Shown one piece after another: positions 1 through 11,285 of a stretch of 64,000 bases of DNA. The stretch comes from Gemmatimonadaceae bacterium (lineage in GTDB: Bacteria; Gemmatimonadota; Gemmatimonadetes; Gemmatimonadales; Gemmatimonadaceae). The translations under genes were made by a program, and so were the position numbers. The DNA lies in the NCBI GenBank assembly GCA_020853635.1, contig JADYYN010000013.1, positions 31,129 through 95,128 on the forward strand, read 5' to 3'. Numbering within the stretch: the first letter of the stretch is position 1; each line of letters starts with the position of its first letter. The notes under the pieces are model-generated. The model was not told the DNA's origin, ran no database searches, and saw nothing but the letters and a program-made list of their open reading frames with translations.

Positions 1-561
1 GACACGCCGCCACTGCCGATGCTGCTGCTCATCGCCACGGTGTTCTCGTTGCTCGGGGTGCCGGTGATCACCTTGCTGCCCGTGCTCTCGCGCAATGTCC
101 TCGGGCTCGGCGCCGACGGTTATGGCGCGCTCATGGCCGCGCTCGGTGCGGGTGCGGTGACGGGCGCGCTCGCGATCGCCGCCACCGGCGGTGGACGCGA
201 GACGGGCAAGCTGTTCCGTGTCGCGTCGTTCGCGTTCCCGCTCACGCTGATCGCCACGGCGCTCTCGCGCCAGCCCATCCTCACCGGTGTGATGCTCTTC
301 GGTGTGGGCCTCACCATGATCATCAACAACGCGCTGGTGAACGCGCGACTGCAGGCGCTGGTGCACGACGCGGTGCGCGGACGCGTGCTGTCGCTCTACG
401 TCATGGTGTACGTCGGGAGCTCCCCGATCGGCAGCTTCGTGGGCGGCTGGGTGGCGCGCGTTGCGAACGTCGAGTGGGCGATCGGGGGTGGAGCGCTGTT
501 GATGCTACTCTTCGCGGTCTGGGCGTTCCGACGGGAACCCCGACTTGCCACGACGGACTGA
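1..561 (+). CDS. MFS transporter, C-terminal part (truncated by window start)
   Basis: Frame open from base 1; hydrophobic TM segments (LLLIATVFSLLGVPVITLLPVLSRNVLG...) typical of MFS exporters. Confidence 0.75.
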   Translation, partial: DTPPLPMLLLIATVFSLLGVPVITLLPVLSRNVLGLGADGYGALMAALGAGAVTGALAIAATGGGRETGKLFRVASFAFPLTLIATALSRQPILTGVMLFGVGLTMIINNALVNARLQALVHDAVRGRVLSLYVMVYVGSSPIGSFVGGWVARVANVEWAIGGGALLMLLFAVWAFRREPRLATTD

Positions 562-1967
562 GCGGCCGTACTGCCCGCTCTCGGTGCGCGAGAGCCGTCG
601 ACGCGCCACGAGTGCCTCGAGCACGAGTTCACACGCGACGACCGCGTCCGCGTCCGCCTTCACGTCGAGCCCGGCTGCGGCGACCTCGTCGATCAGACCC
701 GGCACCGCCGCAAAGCCCTGACGCGCGACCACGGCACTCGCCTCGTCACTCACCTGCAGCGCCTGCCCGGCGTCGAACCACATCACGATCTCATCGGCCT
801 CGAGCTGCGGCGCCCGCTCACGCAGTGTTGCATCGGCAGCACGACGGATCAGTTCACGCGCGATCACCGCACCACCGATCAGCTCGCCTTCGTACTCGAG
901 TTCGATCTTTCCCGTGATCGCCGGCAGTGCAGCGTAGATATCAGCGAGACGCGGCACGACTTCCTTCTCGCCCAAGCGCACCGCGCGACGTTCTGCGTTG
1001 GAGATCACGTTCTCGAGCAGTGTGATGGACAAGCGCTGCGACACACCCGAGCGCTGGTCGATCCGCTTCTCCTGTCGCGCCTCGAACGCCACGCGCTCCG
1101 CCACTTCGGCGACCACGGCCGGCAGGCGCAGCGGCAAGCCGTCGCGCTTGAGCCAAGCCTCCTGCGCCGTGATCGACATCGCCAGCGGCACCGCGGACGG
1201 ATAGTGCGTGATGATCTCGCTGCCGATGCGGTCCTTGAGCGGCGTGATGATCTTGCCGCGCGCCGTGTAGTCCTCGGGGTTCGCGGTGAACGCGAGCACC
1301 ACGTCGAGCTGCAGGCGCACCGGATAACCCTTGATCTGCACATCGCCTTCCTGCATCACGTTGAACAGGCCCACCTGCACCTTGCCGGCGAGGTCGGGCA
1401 GTTCGTTCAGCGCGAACAATCCACGATTGGCGCGCGGGAGCATGCCGTAGTGGATCGAGAGCTCGTCGGAGAGCAGATGTCCGCCACGCGCGGCCTTGAT
1501 CGGATCCAAGTCTCCGATGAGATCGGCCACAGTGACATCGGGCGTCGCGAGCTTCTCGACGTAGCGCTGGTCCGGCGTGAGCCACGCGATCGGTGTGTCG
1601 TCACCCGCCTGCGCCACACGATCATGGCCGTACTTGGAGATCGGGCGGAACGGATCGTCGTTGGTCTCGCTGCCGGCGATCACCGGGAGGAACGGATCGA
1701 GCAGCGTGGTGAGTGAGCGCAGGATGCGCGACTTCGCCTGACCGCGAAGGCCGAGCAGGATGAAGTTGTGCCGCGAGAGCAGCGCATTCACGATCTGCGG
1801 CATCACGGTGTCCTCGTAGCCGAGCACGCCCGGGAACAGCGGCTTCCCCTCGGCGAGCTTGGCGAGGAGGTTCGAGCGGATCTCGTCCTTCACGGAGCGC
1901 CCGCGCTTCTCGGCGGCTCCATAGGGAGACTGTCGGAGGGCGCCGAGGGTGCTGGGCAGCGTCTTGG

Positions 1968-1971
<4 letters not shown>
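505..1971 (-). CDS. MoxR/magnesium-chelatase subunit I-like AAA+ ATPase
   Basis: Walker A GLRGQAKS, LNELPDL...GLFNVMQEGDVQIKGYPVRLQLDVVLAFTANPEDYTARG; likely GTG start at 1971 overlapping upstream stop (GTGA). Confidence 0.8.
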
Positions 1972-4091
<2,120 letters not shown>

Positions 4092-4225
4092 GGCGACTTC
4101 CTCAGAGATTCGGAGGCGCAAGCAATCAAGATAGCAGAACGCGCGGCGAGAGAACTGCATTCGCAACTCATTAAGCGGCAAAGAGTTACAAAGCCACTCG
4201 CAGAGCGATTCAATTCCAGCACTCC

Positions 4226-4246
4226 GTACTCAGCCGAGTTGAGTAC
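4226..4246. promoter_or_regulatory. Dyad GTACTCA-N7-TGAGTAC in divergent intergenic region
   Basis: Perfect 7-bp inverted repeat between the molybdopterin oxidoreductase (-) and lipoprotein (+). Confidence 0.35.
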
Positions 4247-4431
4247 AAGCCCAAAACGTTGTACGTACGGTCAGAATGGCCGAATGGTCAGCTCTAAGCT
4301 GTTGTATAGGAACGAGTTACTCCTGCCGAGCCGTTGACCGTACAGTCATTGACCCGTATGTTTCTCCCCCGTGCGAATGGCGCGAACGACTCGCGCGATG
4401 TCGCACCCTCACATCACGGAGAAGCTCCACA

Positions 4432-4626
4432 ATGAAGCGCCTTGCACTTGCTGCTGCTGTCGTTCTGTTCGCCGCCTGCGCCCCGAAGGCCGAAGAGGCC
4501 ACCCCGGCCGCTGATGCCAACGCGATGGCCACCCCGGCCGCGCCGATGACGGATACGGCCTCGATGGCCATGGACACGACCAAGATGGACACGACGGCCA
4601 TGAAGGCCGACACGACCAAGCACTAA
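4432..4626 (+). CDS. Small Met/Asp/Thr-rich putative lipoprotein (64 aa)
   Basis: Signal peptide with lipobox-like LFAAC; MDTTKMDTTAMKADTTKH tail. Confidence 0.65.
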   Translation: MKRLALAAAVVLFAACAPKAEEATPAADANAMATPAAPMTDTASMAMDTTKMDTTAMKADTTKH

Positions 4627-4655
4627 GCTCGGTCTACTTCCTCACGGAAGTCACA

Positions 4656-4683
4656 AACGCGCGACCCGATCGGGTCGCGCGTT
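4656..4683. terminator. 28-bp perfect palindrome AACGCGCGACCCGATCGGGTCGCGCGTT, likely bidirectional terminator
   Basis: Perfect self-complementarity between convergent genes. Confidence 0.7.
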
Positions 4684-4730
4684 CGTCGTTTCTGTCACAG
4701 CGTACTCGTTGAGCGCGCATGCGCCACGTG

Positions 4731-5714
4731 TCACGCGAGCGCTTCGATCACCGCCGACTGCGTGGACTCGGTCGCCGCACCCTCGGCGCGGACGGAGACA
4801 CGAGATCCCACCGCCACTTCGCGCCGAACCATCGCGATCGCCAGTGCGCCGCGCGTCGCAGACATGGCCGTTGAGCGTACATCCCCGACCTCGGCGCCGG
4901 CTTCGTCGAACACGAGTGCACCCACGGGCAGTGATGTCGACGACGTGAGCCGTCGCAACAGTCGGTTCACATGCCCACGGAAGTGGATTCGGGCGACGAC
5001 CTCTTGTCCCGTGTAGCATCCCTTGCTGAACGAGATCGCGCCGAGTGCGTCGAGTGCGGCTTCCTGCGCGAGCGTCTCGTCGTTCATCTCCACGCCCCAG
5101 GCAGGGAGTCCGGCTTCGATGCGGGAGGCCTGCAACGCGGCGTCGTCCGCGCGTGACCAACCCGCCGTCACTAGGGTCGCCTCGAGTGCGTCGATCCGTT
5201 CGCGCGTTCCGATGACATCGAACCCGGGCAACGCGAAGTCCGTGCTGCGCACGATCGTGAGTGCGGACTCACTCGCACCGACGGTGACCACAGCGTGCGC
5301 GCCGAGTGACTCGAATGCACTCGCGTCAAGCGGGAGCGCTCCGTCCCCGCTCGCGGCACACGCTGCCGCGAGCGCACTCGCTGCACCATCGCCGTAGACA
5401 CCCACGCAACCCGTGTGTTCGGTGATCACCGTGTACTTCGCGAGTCTCGGGTTCACGAACTTCTTGATCATCGAGACGAAGCCGTCGCCGGAGCGTGCTT
5501 CGCTGTCGATCAGGAGATCGTCACCGCGATCGAACACGCGCACCACGGCGATCACGCGTCCCTTCACCGTGAGCGCCGCCGCGCGCTGCCCGTGACCTGG
5601 TGTCAGCGCGACCACATCATTGGTGACGAGCCCGCCCACCGCAGCCTTCGCACCGGCGCCACTGAACGTCATGCGCATGCGATCATCGCGACGCGCCAGG
5701 AATCGCGTGCTCAT
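4731..5714 (-). CDS. YgfZ/GcvT-domain folate-binding protein
   Basis: KGCYTGQEVVARIHFRGHVNRLLRRL signature; ATG at 5714 overlaps upstream stop (ATGA). Confidence 0.8.
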   Translation of the reverse strand: MSTRFLARRDDRMRMTFSGAGAKAAVGGLVTNDVVALTPGHGQRAAALTVKGRVIAVVRVFDRGDDLLIDSEARSGDGFVSMIKKFVNPRLAKYTVITEHTGCVGVYGDGAASALAAACAASGDGALPLDASAFESLGAHAVVTVGASESALTIVRSTDFALPGFDVIGTRERIDALEATLVTAGWSRADDAALQASRIEAGLPAWGVEMNDETLAQEAALDALGAISFSKGCYTGQEVVARIHFRGHVNRLLRRLTSSTSLPVGALVFDEAGAEVGDVRSTAMSATRGALAIAMVRREVAVGSRVSVRAEGAATESTQSAVIEALA

Positions 5715-6400
5715 CGCCGGCCTCCGGCACCCACGCCGCTCAGTGCACGCACACGCTCCACGGTGAGGTCGGCGAACTGCTCCACCCAGGCATCGGCCTC
5801 CACCGCTTCGTGCGCGGGGAACGCACCCACGGCGACCACGGGTATACCCGCCTCGTGCGCCGCGCGCACCCCCACCAGATGATCCTCGATCGCCAACGGC
5901 TTGAGCGTCTGTCCCGGGAACAACTGCGCGATCCGAGCGAGTGCGGCCAGCCACGGCGCACGCGATGGTTTGCCCGGCGAGACGTCTTCCACGGCGATGA
6001 TCGGTCGCAGCACACCGGCGATCCCGGCAAGGTCGAGCACGAACTCCACCTCGCGGCGTGACGCGCGCGTCACCAGCGCGACACGGGCATGGGACGCCAA
6101 CGACTCGAGCGTCTCGCGCACGCGCGGTTGAACGGCGATGCCTTTGCCCGCACGCGCGGCGAACGCACGCTCGGCGCGCAATCGTCCCAGCTCCACAGCG
6201 GTCTCATCATCGGCCGCACCGCAGGCACGGCGCAGTCGGCGCACGGCCTCCTCGGTGGTGTAGCCGAGCACCGGGGCGATCGCGTCGTCGGAGGGGAACA
6301 GCGATTCCACCGCGAGTGACTCGCGCAGCGCGTCACGGCGGATGGCGGCGGTGTCGGCGAGCACACCTTCGAACTCGAGCAGCAGCACGGGGACGTCCAT
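5711..6400 (-). CDS. HAD-superfamily protein with variant motif I (EFEG)
   Basis: MDVPVLLLEFEGVLADT...LVTRAS...GKPSRAPW...AIEDHLVGVRAAHEAGIPVVAVG. Confidence 0.8.
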   Translation of the reverse strand: MDVPVLLLEFEGVLADTAAIRRDALRESLAVESLFPSDDAIAPVLGYTTEEAVRRLRRACGAADDETAVELGRLRAERAFAARAGKGIAVQPRVRETLESLASHARVALVTRASRREVEFVLDLAGIAGVLRPIIAVEDVSPGKPSRAPWLAALARIAQLFPGQTLKPLAIEDHLVGVRAAHEAGIPVVAVGAFPAHEAVEADAWVEQFADLTVERVRALSGVGAGGRR

Positions 6401-6408
6401 GCCGAATG

Positions 6409-7731
6409 CTAATCGGCTCGGGCCGCCCGAGCGTAGGCCATGTCGAGCAGTTCCACCGGGTGGCGCGCGACCACTGAGCTACCGGCGAGGACCAATCCCC
6501 CGCCGATCTGCATGAGACACCCCGGGTTTCCCGTGGCCACCACTGTCGCGCCCGACTCAGCGATCCGTGCGAGTTTGGGATCGAGCACCCGCTCGGCGAC
6601 CTCAGGACGCACGAGGTTGAAGATGCCGGCGCTGCCGCAGCACTGATCGCTGTCGGTGAGCGGCACGAGCGTCGTACTCGGCAGCGCCGCAAGCACCCTG
6701 AGCGGAGGAGCGGTGATGCGCTGGGCATGCTGGAGATGGCAAGGCGCGTCGTACGTCACGGTCGTCGTCGCGCGGCCCGGCACCGACGCAGGTTGCCGCG
6801 GCCCCGCCTCGGCGAGCAGTTCGGAGACGTCGCGCACCTTCGCGCCGAATCGATTCGCCCGCGCCGCCCACGCGGGATCGTCAGCGAGCAGATGGCCGTA
6901 CTCACGACACATCGCACCGCAGCCGGCGGAGTTCATCACGATCACATCGGCCCCGCTCTGCTCGAACGCCGCGATGTTGGTGCGGGCGAGTGTGCGCGCG
7001 GTCTCGGGATCACCGGCGTGCGCGTGCAACGCACCACAGCATACTTGATCGCCCGCCTCGCAAAGCTGCCAGCCGTTCACGGCGAGTGTGCGTTCCGTCG
7101 CGCGATTCACATCGGTGAACAGCGACTCCATCACGCAGCCGGTGAGCAACGCAGCGCGCCCGCGGTGCACATCCATATGATGCGTGTCGTCGGTCGATGC
7201 GAGTCGTACCGTCGCGGGATCGTAGCCGGGGGCCACACGCCGGGCCGTGCTCGCCAACATCGCGAACGGCATGCCCATACGTGCCGGCAACACTCGCGCG
7301 ACGAGTCGCGCGAGCCCGGAGGCGCGTACTACGCGTGCCGCCGCGAGCACCGGTCGCAACAACCAGAGCTCCGCGAATACCGACAGGATGAAGCGTGCGA
7401 CGAACGGCAATGGCCGATGCGTCGCCAGCGTCGCGCGCGTGGCTTCGATCAACTCACCATACGGCACCCCGCTCGGGCACGCCGACTCACAGCCGCGGCA
7501 GCCGAGGCATTGGTCGAAGTGCCGGCCGATCGTCGCGTCGTCGGGTGAGATGCTGCCTTCGAGCAAGGCGCCCATCAACAGGAGTCGCCCGCGTGGCGAG
7601 TCGTTCTCGTCGTCGAGCGCGAGGTACGTCGGACACGCGGGCAAGCAGAAGCCACAGTGCACGCAGCGGTCGAGCCCGGCGCGGGCCTCGGCGAGCGGCG
7701 ACTGGGCGATGGGGAGCGCGGTACCGGTCAT
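6409..7731 (-). CDS. glcF: Glycolate oxidase iron-sulfur subunit
   Basis: CVHCGFCLPACPTYL and CLGCRGCESACPSGV 4Fe-4S motifs, CCG repeats; clustered with glcE/glcD. Confidence 0.85.
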   Translation of the reverse strand: MTGTALPIAQSPLAEARAGLDRCVHCGFCLPACPTYLALDDENDSPRGRLLLMGALLEGSISPDDATIGRHFDQCLGCRGCESACPSGVPYGELIEATRATLATHRPLPFVARFILSVFAELWLLRPVLAAARVVRASGLARLVARVLPARMGMPFAMLASTARRVAPGYDPATVRLASTDDTHHMDVHRGRAALLTGCVMESLFTDVNRATERTLAVNGWQLCEAGDQVCCGALHAHAGDPETARTLARTNIAAFEQSGADVIVMNSAGCGAMCREYGHLLADDPAWAARANRFGAKVRDVSELLAEAGPRQPASVPGRATTTVTYDAPCHLQHAQRITAPPLRVLAALPSTTLVPLTDSDQCCGSAGIFNLVRPEVAERVLDPKLARIAESGATVVATGNPGCLMQIGGGLVLAGSSVVARHPVELLDMAYARAARAD

Positions 7732-8618
7732 CGTGCTTCCCCCAACAGGCCGGGGTTCAGGATATGCAGCGGGTCGAAGCGATCACGCAGTTGCCGCGAG
7801 AGGGTGTCCCAGCGCCAGTGCATGGCCGGCGACGGCGGGGCGCACACGCGGCGCAGCACCGACCACGCGTCCGGGTCGAGTGCGTGTACGTGGCCGGAGG
7901 ATGCGAGCGTGGCCCGCATCGCGGCGACGGCGGTGGCGTTACCGCCGAGTCGTACCAACCATCGCGCATCGGCGACGCCAAGTCGTGCGGCGAGGTCCGG
8001 TGTGAGGGCGAATGATGCCAGCGGCGCGACGGGCAGTGTGGGGAATCCCTCGCGCGGCGTGACCGCGAGCGTTTCGTCGACCTGCGGCCGCGGGCGCAAA
8101 CGGAGGTGCGCGCGTGTGATCACCGCGAGGGTCCCCCACGCGCCGACGATCGCACGGGTAAGATCGAAGCCGGCGACGTTCTTCACCACGCGTCCTCCGG
8201 CGACGATCATGCGCGCCGTGCCGTCGACCGCCTCGATGCCCAGCGCCAGATCACGCGGGCGGCCCAGCGTCTCGGCGAAGGGTCCGGTGGTGGCGGTCGC
8301 GAGCGTCGCGCCCACGGTGCCCTCGTCATCACCCCACGCGAGCAGCGGGCACCACTGCCGACGCTCGCGCGTCGCGGCATCGATGTCGGCGAGTGTGGTG
8401 CCGGCCTCGACCGTGATGGTGAGATCGTCCGGGCGGTAGGCGACGATGCCGCGCAGCCGTGCGAGCGAGAGCGTGTCCGATGCGCGCACGGCATGGCCCG
8501 CGTCACTCCAGCGGCCGGCGCCGACGATGCGCAGCGAGCGCGTCGCGTCGTGAGCCTCACGCACGAAGTCGACCACCTCCGCGCCGGTCGTCGGTGCAAA
8601 CACTGTGGGCGTGGACAT
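7728..8618 (-). CDS. glcE: Glycolate oxidase FAD-binding subunit
   Basis: FAD_binding_4-type region (GRPRDLALGIEAVDGTARMIVAGGRVVKNVAGFDLTRAIVGAWGTLAVIT); ATGA overlap with glcD. Confidence 0.8.
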   Translation of the reverse strand: MSTPTVFAPTTGAEVVDFVREAHDATRSLRIVGAGRWSDAGHAVRASDTLSLARLRGIVAYRPDDLTITVEAGTTLADIDAATRERRQWCPLLAWGDDEGTVGATLATATTGPFAETLGRPRDLALGIEAVDGTARMIVAGGRVVKNVAGFDLTRAIVGAWGTLAVITRAHLRLRPRPQVDETLAVTPREGFPTLPVAPLASFALTPDLAARLGVADARWLVRLGGNATAVAAMRATLASSGHVHALDPDAWSVLRRVCAPPSPAMHWRWDTLSRQLRDRFDPLHILNPGLLGEAR

Positions 8619-10051
8619 CACACGCGCGCCGCGGGGGTGGCGTGCCATTCGCGGCAACTGCGGACCGGCACGACCTTGCCAGGATTCGACCGACGCGTGG
8701 GATCGAACACCGAACGCAGCGAGCACATCGCGTCGAGCGTGTCGGGTGTGAACAGAGCTTCCATGTATGGGAGCTTGTCGAGCCCCACGCCGTGTTCGCC
8801 GGTGATGGTGCCACCGGCGTCGATGCAGCGCGTCATGATCTCCTTCATCGCCTTGTGCACACGCGCCGATTCATCGGCGTCGTCGGCATCATAGGGGATG
8901 TTGGGATGCAGGTTGCCGTCGCCCGCGTGGAACACGTTGCAGACCCGCAGCCGATGCTTCACGCCGATGGCCTGGATGTCCTCGAGCAAGTCGGCGAGCG
9001 CCGTGCGCGGCACGACGGCGTCCTGCACCACGAGATGCGGTGCCACGCGCCCCATCGCGCCGAAGGCCTTCTTGCGGCCCAGCCAGAGACGCGTGCGTTC
9101 GGCCGGATCGTGGGCGATGCGCACACTGCGCGCGCCGCTCTCGAGGCAGAGTGCCTCGATGGCGCGCACGTCGTCGTCGAGCCCGGCCGCCGCGCCGTCC
9201 ACTTCGGCGAGCAGCACCGCCGCCGCATCGCGCGGATAGCCCGCCGCGTACACACTCGACTCTACCGCTTCGATGGTCGCTTGATCCATGAGTTCGAGTG
9301 CGGCCGGCACGATGCCCGCGGCGATGATGCGCGATGTCGCGTTCGCAGCCGATCGCACGGACATGAAGTCCGCGAGCAGCGTGATCACACGCTCGGGGTC
9401 CGGCGTGAGTCGCACGGTGACATCGGCCACCACACCGAAGCAGCCTTCACTTCCCACGAACGCCCCGAGCAGGTCGTAGCCCGCTGATGATGCCGACGCC
9501 GATGCTGACGCGTCGCCGCGATCGAGTTGCACCACTTCGCCCGACGGCAGCACCACCGTCGCACGGATCACATGATTGAGCGTCACGCCGTACTTCAGGC
9601 AGTGGGGCCCACCCGCGTTCTCCGCGATGTTCCCGCCGATGGTGCACGCGGTCTGTGACGACGGGTCGGGCGCGTAGTGCAATCGATGTGCAGCGACCGC
9701 GCGCGTGAGTGTCGCGTTCACCACACCGGGCTCGACGGTCGCCGTGCGCGCGACCGGGTCGATCTGGATGATGCGCCGCAGCCGATGCAACGCGAGCAAC
9801 ACGACTCCGTCAGCGAGTGCGCCACCGGAGAGTCCGGTGCCGGCACCGCGCGCGACGTAGGGCGTCCCATCCTCGGCGAGTGCGCGCATCACCGCGATCA
9901 ACTCCTCGCGTGTGCCCGGCATCACGGCAAGTGCGGGCATCACGCGGTGGCCGGGCAGTGCGTCAGAGCGATATGCGAGCAACGACGCCGGACGTGCGAG
10001 CACGTGCGTCGGTCCGACGATCCGCTCGAGTGTCGTCGCGAGTGCGGTCAC
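8618..10051 (-). CDS. glcD: Glycolate oxidase FAD-linked subunit
   Basis: YVARGAGTGLSGGA, NAGGPHCLKYGVTLNHV, GTITGEHGVGLDKLPYM; GTG start. Confidence 0.9.
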   Translation of the reverse strand: MTALATTLERIVGPTHVLARPASLLAYRSDALPGHRVMPALAVMPGTREELIAVMRALAEDGTPYVARGAGTGLSGGALADGVVLLALHRLRRIIQIDPVARTATVEPGVVNATLTRAVAAHRLHYAPDPSSQTACTIGGNIAENAGGPHCLKYGVTLNHVIRATVVLPSGEVVQLDRGDASASASASSAGYDLLGAFVGSEGCFGVVADVTVRLTPDPERVITLLADFMSVRSAANATSRIIAAGIVPAALELMDQATIEAVESSVYAAGYPRDAAAVLLAEVDGAAAGLDDDVRAIEALCLESGARSVRIAHDPAERTRLWLGRKKAFGAMGRVAPHLVVQDAVVPRTALADLLEDIQAIGVKHRLRVCNVFHAGDGNLHPNIPYDADDADESARVHKAMKEIMTRCIDAGGTITGEHGVGLDKLPYMEALFTPDTLDAMCSLRSVFDPTRRSNPGKVVPVRSCREWHATPAARV

Positions 10052-10058
10052 GAGAGGG

Positions 10059-10064
10059 AAAGTA
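10059..10064 (-). promoter_or_regulatory. -10-like TACTTT 7 nt before glcD GTG
   Basis: Spacing compatible with leaderless start. Confidence 0.4.
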
Positions 10065-10065
10065 C

Positions 10066-10103
10066 ACGAAGGGGGCCCGGACGCGAATCCGGACCCCCTT
10101 CGT
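10066..10103 (-). terminator. Strong hairpin ACGAAGGGGGcCCGGA-loop-TCCGGaCCCCCTTCGT
   Basis: 16-bp arms with one mismatch between sigma factor and glcD. Confidence 0.65.
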
Positions 10104-10156
10104 CGTCACCGCGCGATCACCGGGCGCGCGACGACGGCTGTCTCATCCCTACCCGA

Positions 10157-11056
10157 TCAGGTCACCGCCCAGAAGCCGGCGAGCGAACGCCCTTCCGGTG
10201 AGGTGCGAAGCTTGTCGAACGCGCGCTCGCGGATCTGACGGATACGCTCACGGGTCACGCCCATGAGTGCACCGATCTTCTCCAGCGTCATCGCCTCGGC
10301 CCCTTCGTCGAGACCGTAGTACAGGTTGAGGATCTTGCGCTCGCGCGGCGTCAGGTAGTTGCGGAACACCTTGTCGATGCACTCGCGCATGAGCTTGAAA
10401 TCGGTGCGTTCTTCGATCTCGACACCATCGCCACCGGCGAAACGCTCGCCGAGGGTGCAGGCTTCACGATCGGAACGATCCACCGGAGCGTCGAGCGAGA
10501 GTTCGGTGGAGGACATCTGCTTGGAGGCGCGGACCTGCTCGGGCGTCTCATCCAAGAGGCGACCGATCTCGGAGTCGGTCGGGTCGCGCTTGAGGACCTG
10601 GGCCAGCACCGTCTCGGCGCGCGAGAGGCGGATGAGCTGGGAGTTCTGGTTGAGCGGGATGCGCACGGAGCGGGTCTGCTCGGCGAGCGCCTTGAGCACG
10701 GCCTGGCGCACCCACCACACGGCGTACGAGATGAACTTCACGCCTTGGTCGGGATCAAACTTGCGGACCGCCTTGAGCAGGCCCTCGTTGCCGATCGCGA
10801 CGAGCTCGGAGAGATCGAGCCCATGTCCCTGATACTTCTTCACGTAGCTGATCACGAACCGGAGATTCGCCGTGACGAGTCGCTCGGCGGCGGCTTCGTC
10901 GCCCTTCTGGGCCAGGCGTGCGAGTCGACGCTCTTCGGCGGCGTCGGTGATCAGCGGGAGCTTCTGGATGTCGAGCAGGTACTGGTCGAACGCTGAAGAA
11001 GGAGACGAACGGAAGTAGCCCTTGGAACGTGACTCGGTCGCGTGCTGCATACCCAC
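10157..11056 (-). CDS. RpoD/SigA-family RNA polymerase sigma factor
   Basis: Regions 2 to 4: NLRFVISYVKKYQGHGLDLSELVAIGNEGLLKAVRKFDPDQGVKFISYAVWWVRQA; MTLEKIGALMGVTRERIRQIRERAFDKLR. Confidence 0.92.
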   Translation of the reverse strand: MGMQHATESRSKGYFRSSPSSAFDQYLLDIQKLPLITDAAEERRLARLAQKGDEAAAERLVTANLRFVISYVKKYQGHGLDLSELVAIGNEGLLKAVRKFDPDQGVKFISYAVWWVRQAVLKALAEQTRSVRIPLNQNSQLIRLSRAETVLAQVLKRDPTDSEIGRLLDETPEQVRASKQMSSTELSLDAPVDRSDREACTLGERFAGGDGVEIEERTDFKLMRECIDKVFRNYLTPRERKILNLYYGLDEGAEAMTLEKIGALMGVTRERIRQIRERAFDKLRTSPEGRSLAGFWAVT

Positions 11057-11254
11057 CCCATACCCGCGTGTGAAGGGAGGAAGGTGCCCGGGGGGACACC
11101 GCTCGAACGCCTGGGACGTGCTCTCGCGAGAGGCTTCTTCAGCCGACCACCGCCGGGTTTACGAGCCCGACAGACGCAAGGCTACAAGCGGAGTGTTCCA
11201 CTGGTCAACAGCCAAGAACCGTGCCAAAGCGACATCACACCGTTACCAAAGCGC

Positions 11255-11279
11255 CATCTCGTTGATATACAACGAGATG
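11255..11279 (-). terminator. Hairpin CATCTCGTTG-ATATA-CAACGAGATG just downstream of aroB
   Basis: 10-bp perfect stem, 5-nt loop, 7 bp past the aroB stop. Confidence 0.5.
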
Positions 11280-11285
11280 CGATGC

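Noticed and set aside
505-561. MFS/ATPase 3' overlap as evidence of a pseudogene
   Set aside because: Short convergent overlaps are common and both reading frames appear intact
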